Source of the DNA: Pseudoalteromonas sp. G4 | GTDB taxonomy: Bacteria > Pseudomonadota > Gammaproteobacteria > Enterobacterales > Alteromonadaceae | DNA: 41,935 nucleotides | NCBI RefSeq assembly: GCF_028875915.1 | Contig: NZ_JAPEHW010000032.1 | Span: 1-41,935 of the forward strand | Reading direction: 5' to 3' | Shown here: positions 33,344-41,815 of the stretch, piece by piece | Layout of the letters: every line of letters begins with the position of its first letter | Position numbering within the stretch: the first letter of the stretch is position 1 | The notes under the pieces: model-generated | The model's input: only the letters and a program-made list of their open reading frames with translations | What the model was told of the DNA's origin: nothing | The model's database searches: none | Made by a program: the position numbers and the translations under genes

Positions 33344-34852
33344 TTATTGCTGAATAATTGTTGCGGTGTTGTAGTCACCTGTTTGCGTAACAGTTACGCT
33401 TCCTGATGCACTATAAATACCACCGTCAACTAAGTTACCGTCACCAACTTGTGTGATAGTTAATTCAACATCAGATCCTTGTACTAAAAATGCACCAGAA
33501 CCCATGCCGCCAATCATGTTGTAGTTACCAGTTTGAGCAATGTTTAGCATGTTGCCACTGCCTTCAATCAACAAGTCAAGTGAGTTGATATCACCGTCTT
33601 GTGCAATATCAAGCGTGTTATCATTGCTATCTACGGCCGTGCTAAAGGTCACAGCTGATGCATTCTGATTACCAAGCTGCTGCACTGTAATTTGATTGTT
33701 GTAGCTTGTCAGAGATTGGTCGGGGTATGATGATTGGATATAACTCGTGTTTTCATTGCCAACTTGCGTTATTTCAACGTCATTATCGCTACCGTTAAAG
33801 TGCGCTAAATGACTTTCGTTGTTATTACCATTTTGGTGAACAATTAACTCATTGTTATCGCCAATTGCACCTACATAAGAGGCATTTTCATTACCTAGCT
33901 GAGTTACTTGGAAATCGTTGTCATTACCAACCACATCGCTACTAGACTCATTGTTTTCACCACGTTGTTCTACAATTAACTCATTGTCTTCACCAATAAT
34001 AATTGTACTTTCAAAGCGGTTAGCAACACCTTCTTGATCAATTGACACCGTGTTATCGTTGCCTTCAATTAATGTTGCTGTAAACTCGTTTTCAGCCCCT
34101 TCTTGATCAATGCTAATGTCATTGTCATCACCAGACACCGAACCGATAGACACGCGATGTAAATCACCATCTTGCATCACTTCAATTTCGTTATTGTTGC
34201 CAGTGAGTTCTTCAACCTTTGTTATATTCCAAAAACCGGATTGTTCAATTTCAATATCATTCATGTCACCTTGCACACTCTCTAAATGCGCTTCGTTCCA
34301 TACTCCAGATTGATTGATATAAACGGTATTATCGTTACCTTCCATGGCATTGTTATAAGCCCAATGCCCGCCATCGCCTTGCTCAATGGTAATGTCGTTG
34401 TTATCACCTGTTACGATATTGATTGCTTCATTGGAAATACCAAAAAAACCTTCACCCGATTGAGTTACGTTAATTTGGTTAGCATTACCAGTTAGGTCAC
34501 TCAGAGCGATATTATTTGAGCCGTTTTGCGTGTAGGTTTCAGTATTATCATTACCTTGTGTGCTGAGTAATAAAATATTGCCAATACCCACTTGGCTTGT
34601 TTGCATGCTATTTGCAGTGCCTTGTGTGTCAGTCTCAAGATAGTGAAGATCACCGTCTTGCAGTGCGACTAAGTCATTACCAAATGCTACTCCAGTACCT
34701 GATGTTTGATTCACAATCATTGTGTTAGCAAAATTTTGAATTGTGTTGTTTGCTTTAACTGACGCACTTTCATCTTTAGTATTTGCAGCAGCGCTAGCAG
34801 AGCCAAGTGCGAGTGCAACAGCACACGTCACTAACGATAGTTTTTTATTCAC
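33344..34852 (-). CDS. csgA: Enlarged major curlin (CsgA) with about 18-19 repeats
   Basis: This 502-aa exported protein has a signal peptide (1-23). The rest is a tandem array of imperfect repeats of about 22 residues with the curlin pattern of x-x-Q-x-G-x-x-N, e.g. ITQVGNEN, VEQRGENN and VTQLGNEN. I count 18-19 Q-(G/D) strands, against five in the 151-aa Escherichia coli CsgA. The repeats are rich in Asn, Asp and Glu, so the fibre would be acidic. The GTG start (34852) has GGAG seven bases upstream. That GGAG could pair with CTCC directly before the start (34853-34863), forming a small translational switch. It follows csgB by 18 nt. Confidence 0.9.
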   Translation of the reverse strand: MNKKLSLVTCAVALALGSASAAANTKDESASVKANNTIQNFANTMIVNQTSGTGVAFGNDLVALQDGDLHYLETDTQGTANSMQTSQVGIGNILLLSTQGNDNTETYTQNGSNNIALSDLTGNANQINVTQSGEGFFGISNEAINIVTGDNNDITIEQGDGGHWAYNNAMEGNDNTVYINQSGVWNEAHLESVQGDMNDIEIEQSGFWNITKVEELTGNNNEIEVMQDGDLHRVSIGSVSGDDNDISIDQEGAENEFTATLIEGNDNTVSIDQEGVANRFESTIIIGEDNELIVEQRGENNESSSDVVGNDNDFQVTQLGNENASYVGAIGDNNELIVHQNGNNNESHLAHFNGSDNDVEITQVGNENTSYIQSSYPDQSLTSYNNQITVQQLGNQNASAVTFSTAVDSNDNTLDIAQDGDINSLDLLIEGSGNMLNIAQTGNYNMIGGMGSGAFLVQGSDVELTITQVGDGNLVDGGIYSASGSVTVTQTGDYNTATIIQQ

Positions 34853-34870
34853 GGAGTATCTCCTTTACAT

Positions 34871-35353
34871 TTATTGCTTATGGAACGTCACGTTGACCTC
34901 AATACCATTGCCAATTTGTTGAACTTTGAATGCTTGTTCACCGGCTTGAGATATGTTGGCAATATTGGCATCTCCTTGCTGGAGAATTTCGGCATGGTTA
35001 TTATTCCCGTGTTGGGAAAGGTTAATTTTGTTTTCAGTACCATACTGAAATACTTCAGCGAGATTATTGCTGCCATACTGAACAACATGTGCCTGATTTG
35101 ACGCTTCGTTTATTTGGTTAACTGTTGCTTTATTTAAAATCCCGTACTGAGTGACTACGACATGATGCTGTTGCGCACCGACTCTGTAATGAAGGGATGA
35201 GTTTAGACTGAGTGAAAGAGGTGATTCTTGCAGGTCCTTGGCCAAAACAGATTGGGCTAAAAGTGAACTACTCACTAGCGAAATCATATACATATAAGAT
35301 ATTGACTGCATACAAAATTTGCTTGTGGGTGGTTTACTAGTGTTAGTTTTCAT
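34871..35353 (-). CDS. csgB: Minor curlin / nucleator CsgB
   Basis: This 160-aa exported protein has a long signal region (to about residue 38, ending SVLA) and then about five curlin repeats: VTQYGILN, VNQINEASN, VVQYGSNN, LSQHGNNN and LQQGDAN. The final VQQIGNGIEVNVTFHKQ differs from the repeat consensus, as in CsgB, whose divergent last repeat anchors it to the cell. CsgB nucleates CsgA polymerisation at the surface. It is the first gene of the operon csgB-A-E-F-G. Met15 would also give a usable signal peptide, and neither start has a strong ribosome binding site. Confidence 0.9.
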   Translation of the reverse strand: MKTNTSKPPTSKFCMQSISYMYMISLVSSSLLAQSVLAKDLQESPLSLSLNSSLHYRVGAQQHHVVVTQYGILNKATVNQINEASNQAHVVQYGSNNLAEVFQYGTENKINLSQHGNNNHAEILQQGDANIANISQAGEQAFKVQQIGNGIEVNVTFHKQ

Positions 35354-35748
35354 CTGATTAAAGCTTGTTAGAACACGACGAAATTAAACTACACCTTTTG
35401 CTAGTTGTTTCGCCATCAGTCAAATTTGTGCTTCTTATAAAAGTGATTTAAATCAAATGATTACAATGTTTTTTACAGGTTTGTTAAGTAATTGTTACCT
35501 AGTGGCTCACAAAAAAGTAGTAGTCTGAAAAACACGCTTTTTTGTTGTTTTGTTTAATTGTGATGTTAAATAAATCTAATTTAATCAATGTGTTAATTTT
35601 ATTTTTGGAATTAATTGTATTTCCTGCTTGCTCGAATCACGATATCTGTGTTTGATAAATAAGTTGCTTTAAAATTTAGACTGCTGAAAGTTGAGATAGG
35701 TGCTCGTACTACGAGCTTACATTTTATTTAATAAATGGAATTTCAATA
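35354..35748. other. Divergent promoter region between the curli operon and the protease gene
   Basis: This 395-nt AT-rich spacer contains the curli promoter and that of the secreted protease. Visible elements are an FNR/CRP-like palindrome at 35443-35456 and a hairpin GCTCGT (35702-35707)/ACGAGC (35711-35716) in the leader of the protease gene. No further gene is seen. Confidence 0.5.
35443..35456. promoter_or_regulatory. FNR/CRP-like box upstream of csgB
   Basis: GTGATTTAAATCAA matches the FNR consensus TTGAT-N4-ATCAA except one end base, and also resembles a CRP half-site pair. It lies 90 nt before the csgB start, where an activator for the curli promoter would bind. Assignment to FNR or CRP is not possible by eye. 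Confidence 0.45.
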
Positions 35749-38250
35749 ATGAAAGCAAAACTTTCCGCATTAACTATTGCGATGCTGCCAATGTTAGCAA
35801 GTGCATCAGCAGCGATTACGCCTAATAAAAAAAGCGGCGATAGCTACAAACCAAACTCAGTCATTGTTGTATATAAACAAAGTGCTCAACTGGCTGAAAA
35901 AGCAGCTGCACGAAAACTTGTTGCTGCAAAAATTTCAGACGCCAACCTAGATGAAATTGATGATCGCTATAAGCATATTTTGCAAGGGCGATTAGCACAG
36001 TTCACACTTGATAAAACCAATGTTAAAGACGCTATTGCCAAACTGCAAAATCACCCTGCTGTAGCTTATGCTGAGCCTGACTTTGTTGTTTCTATTAATG
36101 GTCAACCTGATGACCCACAATTCTCAAGCCTTTGGGGATTAAACAATACAGGGCAAACAGGTGGTGTAGATGATGCTGATATTGACGCTCCAGAAGCGTG
36201 GGATATCACAACGGGTAGTCGTGAAGTTGTCGTAGGTATTATTGATACTGGTGTAGATTATCTTCACCAAGATCTTCAGGCAAATGCATGGCAAAACCCA
36301 AATGAAATCCCTGGCGATGGTATTGATAACGATGGTAACGGATATATTGATGATATTCATGGTATCAATGCAATCACTAACTCGGGCGATCCGATGGACG
36401 ATCAAGGCCATGGGACCCATGTAGCAGGTACTATTGGCGCGACAGGAAATAACGGCCAAGGTGTTGTTGGCGTTAACCACCAAGTATCAATGGTTGGTTG
36501 TAAGTTCTTAACTGCTTCAGGTACAGGTTCAACTTCAGATGCGATTAAATGTATCAACTACATGGTTGGCCTTAAAGACGCTGGAGTAGATGTTAAGGTG
36601 CTTAATAACAGCTGGGGTGGCGGTGGTTATAGCCAAGCTTTAGCTGATGCAATTACAGCATCAGAGCAAGCAGATATTTTATTTGTGGCTGCTGCAGGTA
36701 ATGATGCAGTTGATAATGACGCAAACCCGCATTATCCATCAAGCTATGAACATGACAGTGTTTTAGCTGTTGCAAGTACCGATCATTCAGACAATATGTC
36801 GAATTTCTCACAATGGGGTTTAACTAGTGTTGATTTAGGTGCACCTGGCTCAAGTATTTTGTCGACGGTACCAGGTGACAGTTATGCGACTTATTCAGGC
36901 ACATCAATGGCAACACCGCATGTAGCAGGTGCAGCTGCTCTCGTATTATCAATCAATCCAACACTCAATTTCCAAGAGTTAAAAGATTTGTTGATGAACT
37001 CGGGCGATGCAAATACAGCATTACAAGGTAAAACGGTATCGGGTAACCGCCTAAATGCATTATCTGCAGTTGAGCAGTCTAACCCAGAACCTGGTTTTAG
37101 ATTTGTGACCAGTCCAACGTCTCAAGTTATTACAGCTGGTGGTTCAGCAACTTATGAATTTGAAATTGCATCTGTAGCTGAATGGAATGATGTGGTTAAT
37201 TTAAGTTTAGAAAGCACCCTTGAAGGCGCGTCACTATCGGCAGAAAGTGCAACGCCAGGCCAAGTAGTAACACTTACAGTTCCAACAACGGCTGAAACAC
37301 CTTGGGGCGAGTACAGCTTTACTGTGACAGGTCAAAGTGGTGACTTAGAAAAAACCAGTGCAGTAAAGTTGTATGTTAATCCTCAAGGCTTAGCTGACTT
37401 TAGCTATGGCAATGATACCAGTGTTGCTATTCCAGATAATGATCCAGCCGGGGTTTCATCCGTTATTAATGTTCCTGAAGATCTGACTATTTTTAATACA
37501 TTGGCAAGTGTGAACATTACTCATACTTACATTGGAGATTTGGTTGTTACATTAACGTCGCCATCAGGTACAGTTACGACCCTTCACAATAAGTCAGGTG
37601 GTTCTGCTGATAATATTAACCAAACTTACGAAGCGGTTATTTTTAATGGTGAAAATGCGGCAGGTGATTGGACATTGAGCGTTGTTGATACATTCAGTGC
37701 AGATACTGGCTCGATAGATAACTGGTCTTTAACATTTAGCGCAATTGGTGATGTAGCCCCTGTGGCGCCAGTAGCCGATTTTTCATTTGAACTAGATGGT
37801 TACAATGTGAACTTCACAAACACGAGCTCAGATAGAAATAACGATATTGTATCGTATGCTTGGGATTTTGGTGATGGCAATACATCAAGTGAAGATAACC
37901 CTGTTCATGCATATGCTGCAGCGGGCACTTACAGTGTTACGCTAACAACAACGGATGCAGAAGGTTTATCAGATACTGTGACCAAAGAAGTTCAGATTTC
38001 TGATGCTACTATTGAAGTTGCTGTTAAACGCGCGAACTTATCACGTACAGGGTTTATGCGTGTTGAACTGATTATTGATGGCGCAGCACCAGGTATGGTC
38101 GATATTTATCGCAATGGTGTGCTTTTCGATACAGTTGAAAACAACGGTGTGTACCGTGACTTTAGTCGTGGAGTAACAGAAACAACATTCACCTACAAAG
38201 TATGTCAGGCAGGTGATGTATGCTCAAATGAAGTAACTGTAAACTTCTAA
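35749..38250 (+). CDS. Secreted subtilisin-like serine protease with P and PKD domains
   Basis: This 833-aa S8 protease has a signal peptide (1-22) and an inhibitor-I9-like propeptide (about 35-118, ending VAYAEPDFVV). The catalytic domain spans about 130-430 with Asp166 (IIDTGVDY), His221 (HGTHVAG), oxyanion Asn318 and Ser386 (GTSMATPH). It is followed by a beta domain, a proprotein-convertase P domain (about 550-660, SPSGTVTTLHN and NWSLTF), a PKD domain (about 670-750, YAWDFGDGNTSSEDNPVHAY) and a C-terminal beta domain with a Cys pair. Such enzymes are exported by Sec and type II secretion and digest proteins outside the cell. The gene is divergent from the curli operon and has its own terminator. 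Confidence 0.95.
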   Translation: MKAKLSALTIAMLPMLASASAAITPNKKSGDSYKPNSVIVVYKQSAQLAEKAAARKLVAAKISDANLDEIDDRYKHILQGRLAQFTLDKTNVKDAIAKLQNHPAVAYAEPDFVVSINGQPDDPQFSSLWGLNNTGQTGGVDDADIDAPEAWDITTGSREVVVGIIDTGVDYLHQDLQANAWQNPNEIPGDGIDNDGNGYIDDIHGINAITNSGDPMDDQGHGTHVAGTIGATGNNGQGVVGVNHQVSMVGCKFLTASGTGSTSDAIKCINYMVGLKDAGVDVKVLNNSWGGGGYSQALADAITASEQADILFVAAAGNDAVDNDANPHYPSSYEHDSVLAVASTDHSDNMSNFSQWGLTSVDLGAPGSSILSTVPGDSYATYSGTSMATPHVAGAAALVLSINPTLNFQELKDLLMNSGDANTALQGKTVSGNRLNALSAVEQSNPEPGFRFVTSPTSQVITAGGSATYEFEIASVAEWNDVVNLSLESTLEGASLSAESATPGQVVTLTVPTTAETPWGEYSFTVTGQSGDLEKTSAVKLYVNPQGLADFSYGNDTSVAIPDNDPAGVSSVINVPEDLTIFNTLASVNITHTYIGDLVVTLTSPSGTVTTLHNKSGGSADNINQTYEAVIFNGENAAGDWTLSVVDTFSADTGSIDNWSLTFSAIGDVAPVAPVADFSFELDGYNVNFTNTSSDRNNDIVSYAWDFGDGNTSSEDNPVHAYAAAGTYSVTLTTTDAEGLSDTVTKEVQISDATIEVAVKRANLSRTGFMRVELIIDGAAPGMVDIYRNGVLFDTVENNGVYRDFSRGVTETTFTYKVCQAGDVCSNEVTVNF

Positions 38251-38293
38251 TAAGCATATAGAATAAAACAAGTTTTCTCGTTTTAACCTCACC

Positions 38294-38324
38294 AAGAGCG
38301 AATGTGAAAGCATTCGCTCTTTTT
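38294..38324 (+). terminator. Terminator of the protease gene
   Basis: AAGAGCGAATG (38294-38304) and CATTCGCTCTT (38311-38321) form an 11-bp stem followed by Ts, 43 nt after the stop. Confidence 0.9.
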
Positions 38325-38369
38325 ATTCACCAATAGAATTTATCGGGGAGGTTTGTGTAAAAACAGGTT

Positions 38370-38873
38370 TCAGTTTAGTTGTTCAATCCGTCTTGCCTGC
38401 CAGTAGGCTTTTTGCCAATAGCTGTTTTTGAGCGATGATAAGGTCACACCTTGACTGGTTGATGCATGTAAAAATTGATGGTTTTCAATATACATGCCGA
38501 CATGATAGCTGCGAAATCCAGTTTTAAAGAAAATCAGATCGCCCGCTTGTAATTTATCTTTACTAATTGCTGTGCCAAATTGCGCTTGTTGTAAGGTGGT
38601 TCTGGGTAATAAAAAACCAAAGCGATCGATAAACGTTTTTTGCACAAAGGCGGAACAGTCGATGCCTTTTTTAGAGGTACCTCCCAACTTGTAGGGCACA
38701 CCTTGCCATTCAGTTAACTGTTGATAAAGTTGATGTTTAGCGTGTGTTTTTAATGGTGACGTTGAGTTTGTATCGTGTTTAATCGTTTGCGAAACGGGAT
38801 TTGAACACCCTATTAGCATCGCGCTAAGTAAACAAAGCCATAATAAATAGGTGTTTGTTGGTGTCTTCATCAT
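38370..38873 (-). CDS. nlpC: NlpC-type NlpC/P60 lipoprotein peptidase
   Basis: This 167-aa lipoprotein has lipobox MLIGC (Cys23). The NlpC/P60 domain has catalytic Cys73 in GIDCSAFV, His124 in YHVGMY and His136 in FLHAST. It cleaves peptide stems of peptidoglycan, typically between D-Glu and a diamino acid. Among paralogues it is closest to NlpC, not MepS, judged by GVPYKLGGTSKKGIDCSAFV and the end YWQKAYWQARRI. The sigZ gene lies 33 nt upstream on the same strand, so both may be co-transcribed, which would couple cell-wall remodelling to the sigma factor. Confidence 0.93.
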   Translation of the reverse strand: MMKTPTNTYLLWLCLLSAMLIGCSNPVSQTIKHDTNSTSPLKTHAKHQLYQQLTEWQGVPYKLGGTSKKGIDCSAFVQKTFIDRFGFLLPRTTLQQAQFGTAISKDKLQAGDLIFFKTGFRSYHVGMYIENHQFLHASTSQGVTLSSLKNSYWQKAYWQARRIEQLN

Positions 38874-38906
38874 GCGTTTAAGTCCTTTTAAATCATTGCA
38901 ATAAGA

Positions 38907-39449
38907 TTAAAACTTGGTGAACTCAGGTTTACGATGGTAATCAATCGCTTTGCCACAATAGTCGAATTCAAAGTGGCAACACTCATCAAATAATGCACGT
39001 AACGCCTTTCGGCTTGATTGAACGCGAGATTTTAATGTGGAGTAACTCACACCCATTTTCTCCGCTAAGGCCTTTTGCTCTTCATTTTCCAAGTCCACTG
39101 CAATTAACAATGCTTGCTGCTCTTGTGGTAAGTTTTGAATAAAAGGCGCTAAGCAATTCATTAAGTCATGTTTGACTTGTTCATTGTCATCTAATATTTG
39201 AGGTGTCTCAGCTTGGTTTTGTTGTTTGGCGCGTGCTCTATAAAAATCAATGATGGTGTTATTGGCAACTTGAAAAAGCCACGATTTGACCTTGCTGATG
39301 TCCTTAACCAAATGCAAATTTTGGTAGGTTTTTATAAAAATTTCCTGCATTAAATCATCAACATCTGCTTTATTTTCAATTTTACTGTGAAGAAAGCCTT
39401 TTAATGCTTTTTGATATTCTTGCCAGACATTTTCGATATTCATTGTCAC
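38907..39449 (-). CDS. sigZ: SigZ-family RNA polymerase sigma factor
   Basis: This 180-aa ECF-size sigma factor has region 2 at about 8-75 (VDDLMQEIFIKTYQN, then VKSWLFQVANNTIIDFYRAR). Region 4 lies at about 105-155 (LAEKMGVSYSTLKSRVQSSRKAL). The extra C-terminal tail FDECCHFEFDYCGKAIDYHRKP has four cysteines within 14 residues, typical of SigZ and possibly metal- or redox-sensitive. No anti-sigma gene follows; nlpC does. GTG 39449 has AAGG six bases upstream, while an ATG two codons later is too far from it. The divergent neighbour is arsH, with a perfect 21-nt palindrome between. Confidence 0.9.
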   Translation of the reverse strand: MTMNIENVWQEYQKALKGFLHSKIENKADVDDLMQEIFIKTYQNLHLVKDISKVKSWLFQVANNTIIDFYRARAKQQNQAETPQILDDNEQVKHDLMNCLAPFIQNLPQEQQALLIAVDLENEEQKALAEKMGVSYSTLKSRVQSSRKALRALFDECCHFEFDYCGKAIDYHRKPEFTKF

Positions 39450-39506
39450 TTACTGCCTTAATATTATTACTAAAAAGTGTATATATAAGACGTCAACTTT
39501 CACAGT

Positions 39507-39527
39507 AAGACGAAAAATTTTCGTCTT
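39507..39527. promoter_or_regulatory. Perfect 21-nt palindrome in the sigZ/arsH divergent promoter
   Basis: AAGACGAAAA (39507-39516) and TTTTCGTCTT (39518-39527) mirror each other around one A. Two further half-sites, AAGACG (39487-39492) and CGTCTT (39542-39547), sit symmetrically about 20 nt outside. This is a strong operator candidate controlling both genes. Confidence 0.7.
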
Positions 39528-39581
39528 TTGCTGATGTCACACGTCTTAAGAGGTGTAAATGAAATAATAAAGGTAGTCATT

Positions 39582-40307
39582 ATGCACTTTTTAAGTAACG
39601 AAATATTTAAATTAAAACCTGAAATCAAAGCATTGAGTACACACAAACCAAAGGTGTTAATGCTGTATGGTTCATTGCGTGAAACTTCATATAGCAAATT
39701 GGCAATACAGACAGCAGCTAATATTCTGACGCATATGGGCGCCGAAGTTCGTATCTTTGACCCAACAGGCTTACCTGTTTTTGATAATGATGAATCGGCC
39801 TCACATAGTAAAGTAAAAGAACTGCGAGAGTTGGCTAATTGGTCTGAAGCGCAAGTGTGGTGTTCACCCGAGATCCACGGCAATATGTCAGCGGTTTTTA
39901 AAAATCAAATTGACTGGCTGCCGTTATCATCTGGGGCTATTCGCCCTTCACAAGGTAAGGTACTGGCTTTAATGCAGGTCAGTGGGGGCTCTCAAAGTTT
40001 TAATGCGTTAAATAATATGCGTCTTTTAGGTCGTTGGATGCGCATGTTTACCATTGCTAACCAATCATCAATTGCTAAGGTGTACCAAGAATTTGAACCT
40101 TCAGGTGAAATGAAAGCGTCTAATTATCGTAATAGAGTGGTTGATGTGATGGAAGAGTTGATGCGTTTTACGTATTTATTAAGAGATCATGATAGCTTTA
40201 TGGTGGATAGATTTAGTGAGCGAAATGCATCCAAGCAAGAAACCGCAGCGTTAAATAACACCCTTAAAAAACATATCAGTACATCAGAAACCACATGTTG
40301 CAATTAA
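39582..40307 (+). CDS. arsH: ArsH-type NADPH-dependent FMN oxidoreductase
   Basis: This 241-aa flavoprotein has the FMN-binding loop [15 protein letters not shown]. The ArsH hallmark regions are [35 protein letters not shown] and [25 protein letters not shown]. ArsH enzymes oxidise trivalent organoarsenicals or generally reduce quinones, azo dyes or metals using NADPH. I use ATG 39582, with AAAGG eight bases upstream; the longer frame from 39528 has no ribosome site. No arsR, arsB or arsC is near. Instead it faces sigZ across a palindrome, so it may belong to an oxidative or metal stress response. Confidence 0.9.
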   Translation: MHFLSNEIFKLKPEIKALSTHKPKVLMLYGSLRETSYSKLAIQTAANILTHMGAEVRIFDPTGLPVFDNDESASHSKVKELRELANWSEAQVWCSPEIHGNMSAVFKNQIDWLPLSSGAIRPSQGKVLALMQVSGGSQSFNALNNMRLLGRWMRMFTIANQSSIAKVYQEFEPSGEMKASNYRNRVVDVMEELMRFTYLLRDHDSFMVDRFSERNASKQETAALNNTLKKHISTSETTCCN

Positions 40308-40317
40308 ATACTTGAGA

Positions 40318-40346
40318 AATCGCATTACACCTTTGTGGTGCGATTT
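40318..40346 (+). terminator. Hairpin after arsH
   Basis: AAATCGCA (40318-40325) pairs with TGCGATTT (40339-40346) around a loop that can pair further. The U-run is short, so it is a modest terminator. Confidence 0.5.
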
Positions 40347-40461
40347 AAGATAAATTTAATTAATGTTTGGCTAATTTTAACGTCTTTAATCTCAAGTCAC
40401 CTATTGACTATCAAAGTGTGAATTTTAGAATGCTCACAGCATTTTTATACGGAATAATTTG

Positions 40462-41301
40462 ATGAAAAAATTCGCATGGTTTTTCGCGTTAATCGCACTT
40501 ACCTTATCGTTTTCGTTTGACGCTGAAGCTCGCAAGAAATTCGGCAGTAAAAGCAAAGGCAAAACGCAGCAAACCACAACAACACAACAAAAAGAACAAG
40601 CTAATACCACTAATCCAACATTGCCTGCCAAAAAGTCATCTAAAAAAGGCTTAATGGGTGGCATTTTAGGTGGTTTACTTGCGGGTGGCTTAATTGCGGC
40701 TATGCTGGGCGGCGATTTTGAGGGCTTCCAGTTTATGGACTTCATTATTATTGCCTTGGTTGCCTTCGTGTTATTTAAACTATTTAAAATGATGATGGTG
40801 AAAAAAGCACAAAGCCAAGCGCAATATGCGGGAATGCCGCCAATGGGTCAGCCAGAAGCACCAAGCCAAGCACCACAACAATTTCAGTCGCAAGGGTTTG
40901 GACAAAGCCAGTCAGTGCCAATGAACTTACCAATTAACTTTGACTTAAATGGCTTTTTACAAGGTGCCCGTGATCATTACCACACGCTGCAAAAAGCATG
41001 GAATGACAATAACTTTGACGTGATCTCAGAATACGTGAGCGAGCAGTTATTGGCTGAGTTAAAAGCTGAACGTGCTGAGGTAACTGAAGTTGCTACAGAG
41101 GTAATGTTTATTGACGCAGAGCTTGCGCGTGCAAATACATCTCCGATGCTGTGGGAAATTAGCGTACGTTTTCGTGGAAAATACCGCGACCTTGGCGATA
41201 AACAAGAAGAGCCAATTGATGAAGTGTGGCACCTTGAGCGTAATTTATCGGCGCAAGATGCACCTTGGATCATTGTCGGTATTGAAGATAATGCCGCTTA
41301 A
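40462..41301 (+). CDS. Tim44-domain membrane protein
   Basis: This 279-aa protein has an N-terminal signal-like segment (to AEA). A Lys/Gln/Thr-rich low-complexity stretch, a Gly-rich hydrophobic segment (LMGGILGGLLAGGLIAAMLGG) and a TM helix (FMDFIIIALVAFVLFKLF) follow. Next comes a Gln/Pro-rich linker. The C-terminal Tim44-like domain lies at about 165-278 (FLQGARDHYHTLQKAWNDNNFDVISEYVSEQLLAEL). In mitochondria Tim44 tethers Hsp70 to the import pore; the bacterial proteins are poorly characterised and may act in membrane protein assembly. ATG 40462 is preceded by GGAA at seven bases; a TTG one codon earlier is less likely. Confidence 0.88.
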   Translation: MKKFAWFFALIALTLSFSFDAEARKKFGSKSKGKTQQTTTTQQKEQANTTNPTLPAKKSSKKGLMGGILGGLLAGGLIAAMLGGDFEGFQFMDFIIIALVAFVLFKLFKMMMVKKAQSQAQYAGMPPMGQPEAPSQAPQQFQSQGFGQSQSVPMNLPINFDLNGFLQGARDHYHTLQKAWNDNNFDVISEYVSEQLLAELKAERAEVTEVATEVMFIDAELARANTSPMLWEISVRFRGKYRDLGDKQEEPIDEVWHLERNLSAQDAPWIIVGIEDNAA

Positions 41302-41350
41302 ATAACCAAAGGTTATTTTTTGAAAGAGCAGCCACTTGGCTGCTCTTTTT
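41301..41350. terminator. Two stacked terminators between convergent genes
   Basis: AATAACC (41301-41307)/GGTTATT (41311-41317) is followed by AAAGAGCAGCC (41323-41333)/GGCTGCTCTTT (41338-41348) with Ts. The second has A- and T-runs on both sides and suits both convergent genes. Confidence 0.88.
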
Positions 41351-41359
41351 GTTTGGAAT

Positions 41360-41758
41360 TTAAGCTTGAGAATGTTCTTTCAATAAAATAGAGAGATGCT
41401 GCTTTAATTCTTGTGGGCTATCTGGGGTATGTAAAAAACCGCCAATTTTAGCACCAGATAACTCTTGGCGAATATCGTATTTCAGCGAATTTAAACGTGA
41501 AACAACGTTTTCACCTTCAACAAAATACATATCTAAGTCCATTAAAAATGGCACTCTTAACGACATGGTAATACGCGCCATTACATTTGGATAAAGCGCC
41601 ATTAAGTCGGCAAAAGTGAGGTTTATCTTTTTCTTACCAATGATTTTTAAACCCGCAGCTTTAATTTTTTTGCGAATAAAATAGTGTTTACCAAACAGGT
41701 AAGTTTCAGGCTTTAATAAGTAAAACGAAATGCAATTTTTGTTTAGTGCTACTGCCAT
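41360..41758 (-). CDS. Degenerate nucleoside-diphosphate-kinase-like protein
   Basis: This 132-aa protein resembles NDP kinase. LLKPETYLFG replaces the IKPDAV...G motif with its Lys kept. IKAAGLKIIGKKKINLTFAD matches the second strand-helix unit. Late YDIRQELSGAKIGGFLHTPDSPQELKQHL lines up with the R...GxxR...HGSDSxExA end, with the phospho-accepting His in HTPDS. The usual FF-x-x-L and Asn before the His are missing, so catalytic competence is uncertain. AGGGAG precedes the ATG by seven bases. It may be a regulatory or altered-specificity relative. Confidence 0.6.
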   Translation of the reverse strand: MAVALNKNCISFYLLKPETYLFGKHYFIRKKIKAAGLKIIGKKKINLTFADLMALYPNVMARITMSLRVPFLMDLDMYFVEGENVVSRLNSLKYDIRQELSGAKIGGFLHTPDSPQELKQHLSILLKEHSQA

Positions 41759-41815
41759 TCGCGAACTCCCTTACGTCTTATAAAAAGTAAAACCGCAATG
41801 AATAGCTTGCTAATC

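Noticed and set aside
39528..39581. N-terminal extension of ArsH
   Set aside because: It overlaps the operator palindrome and lacks a ribosome binding site, whereas AAAGG precedes ATG 39582.
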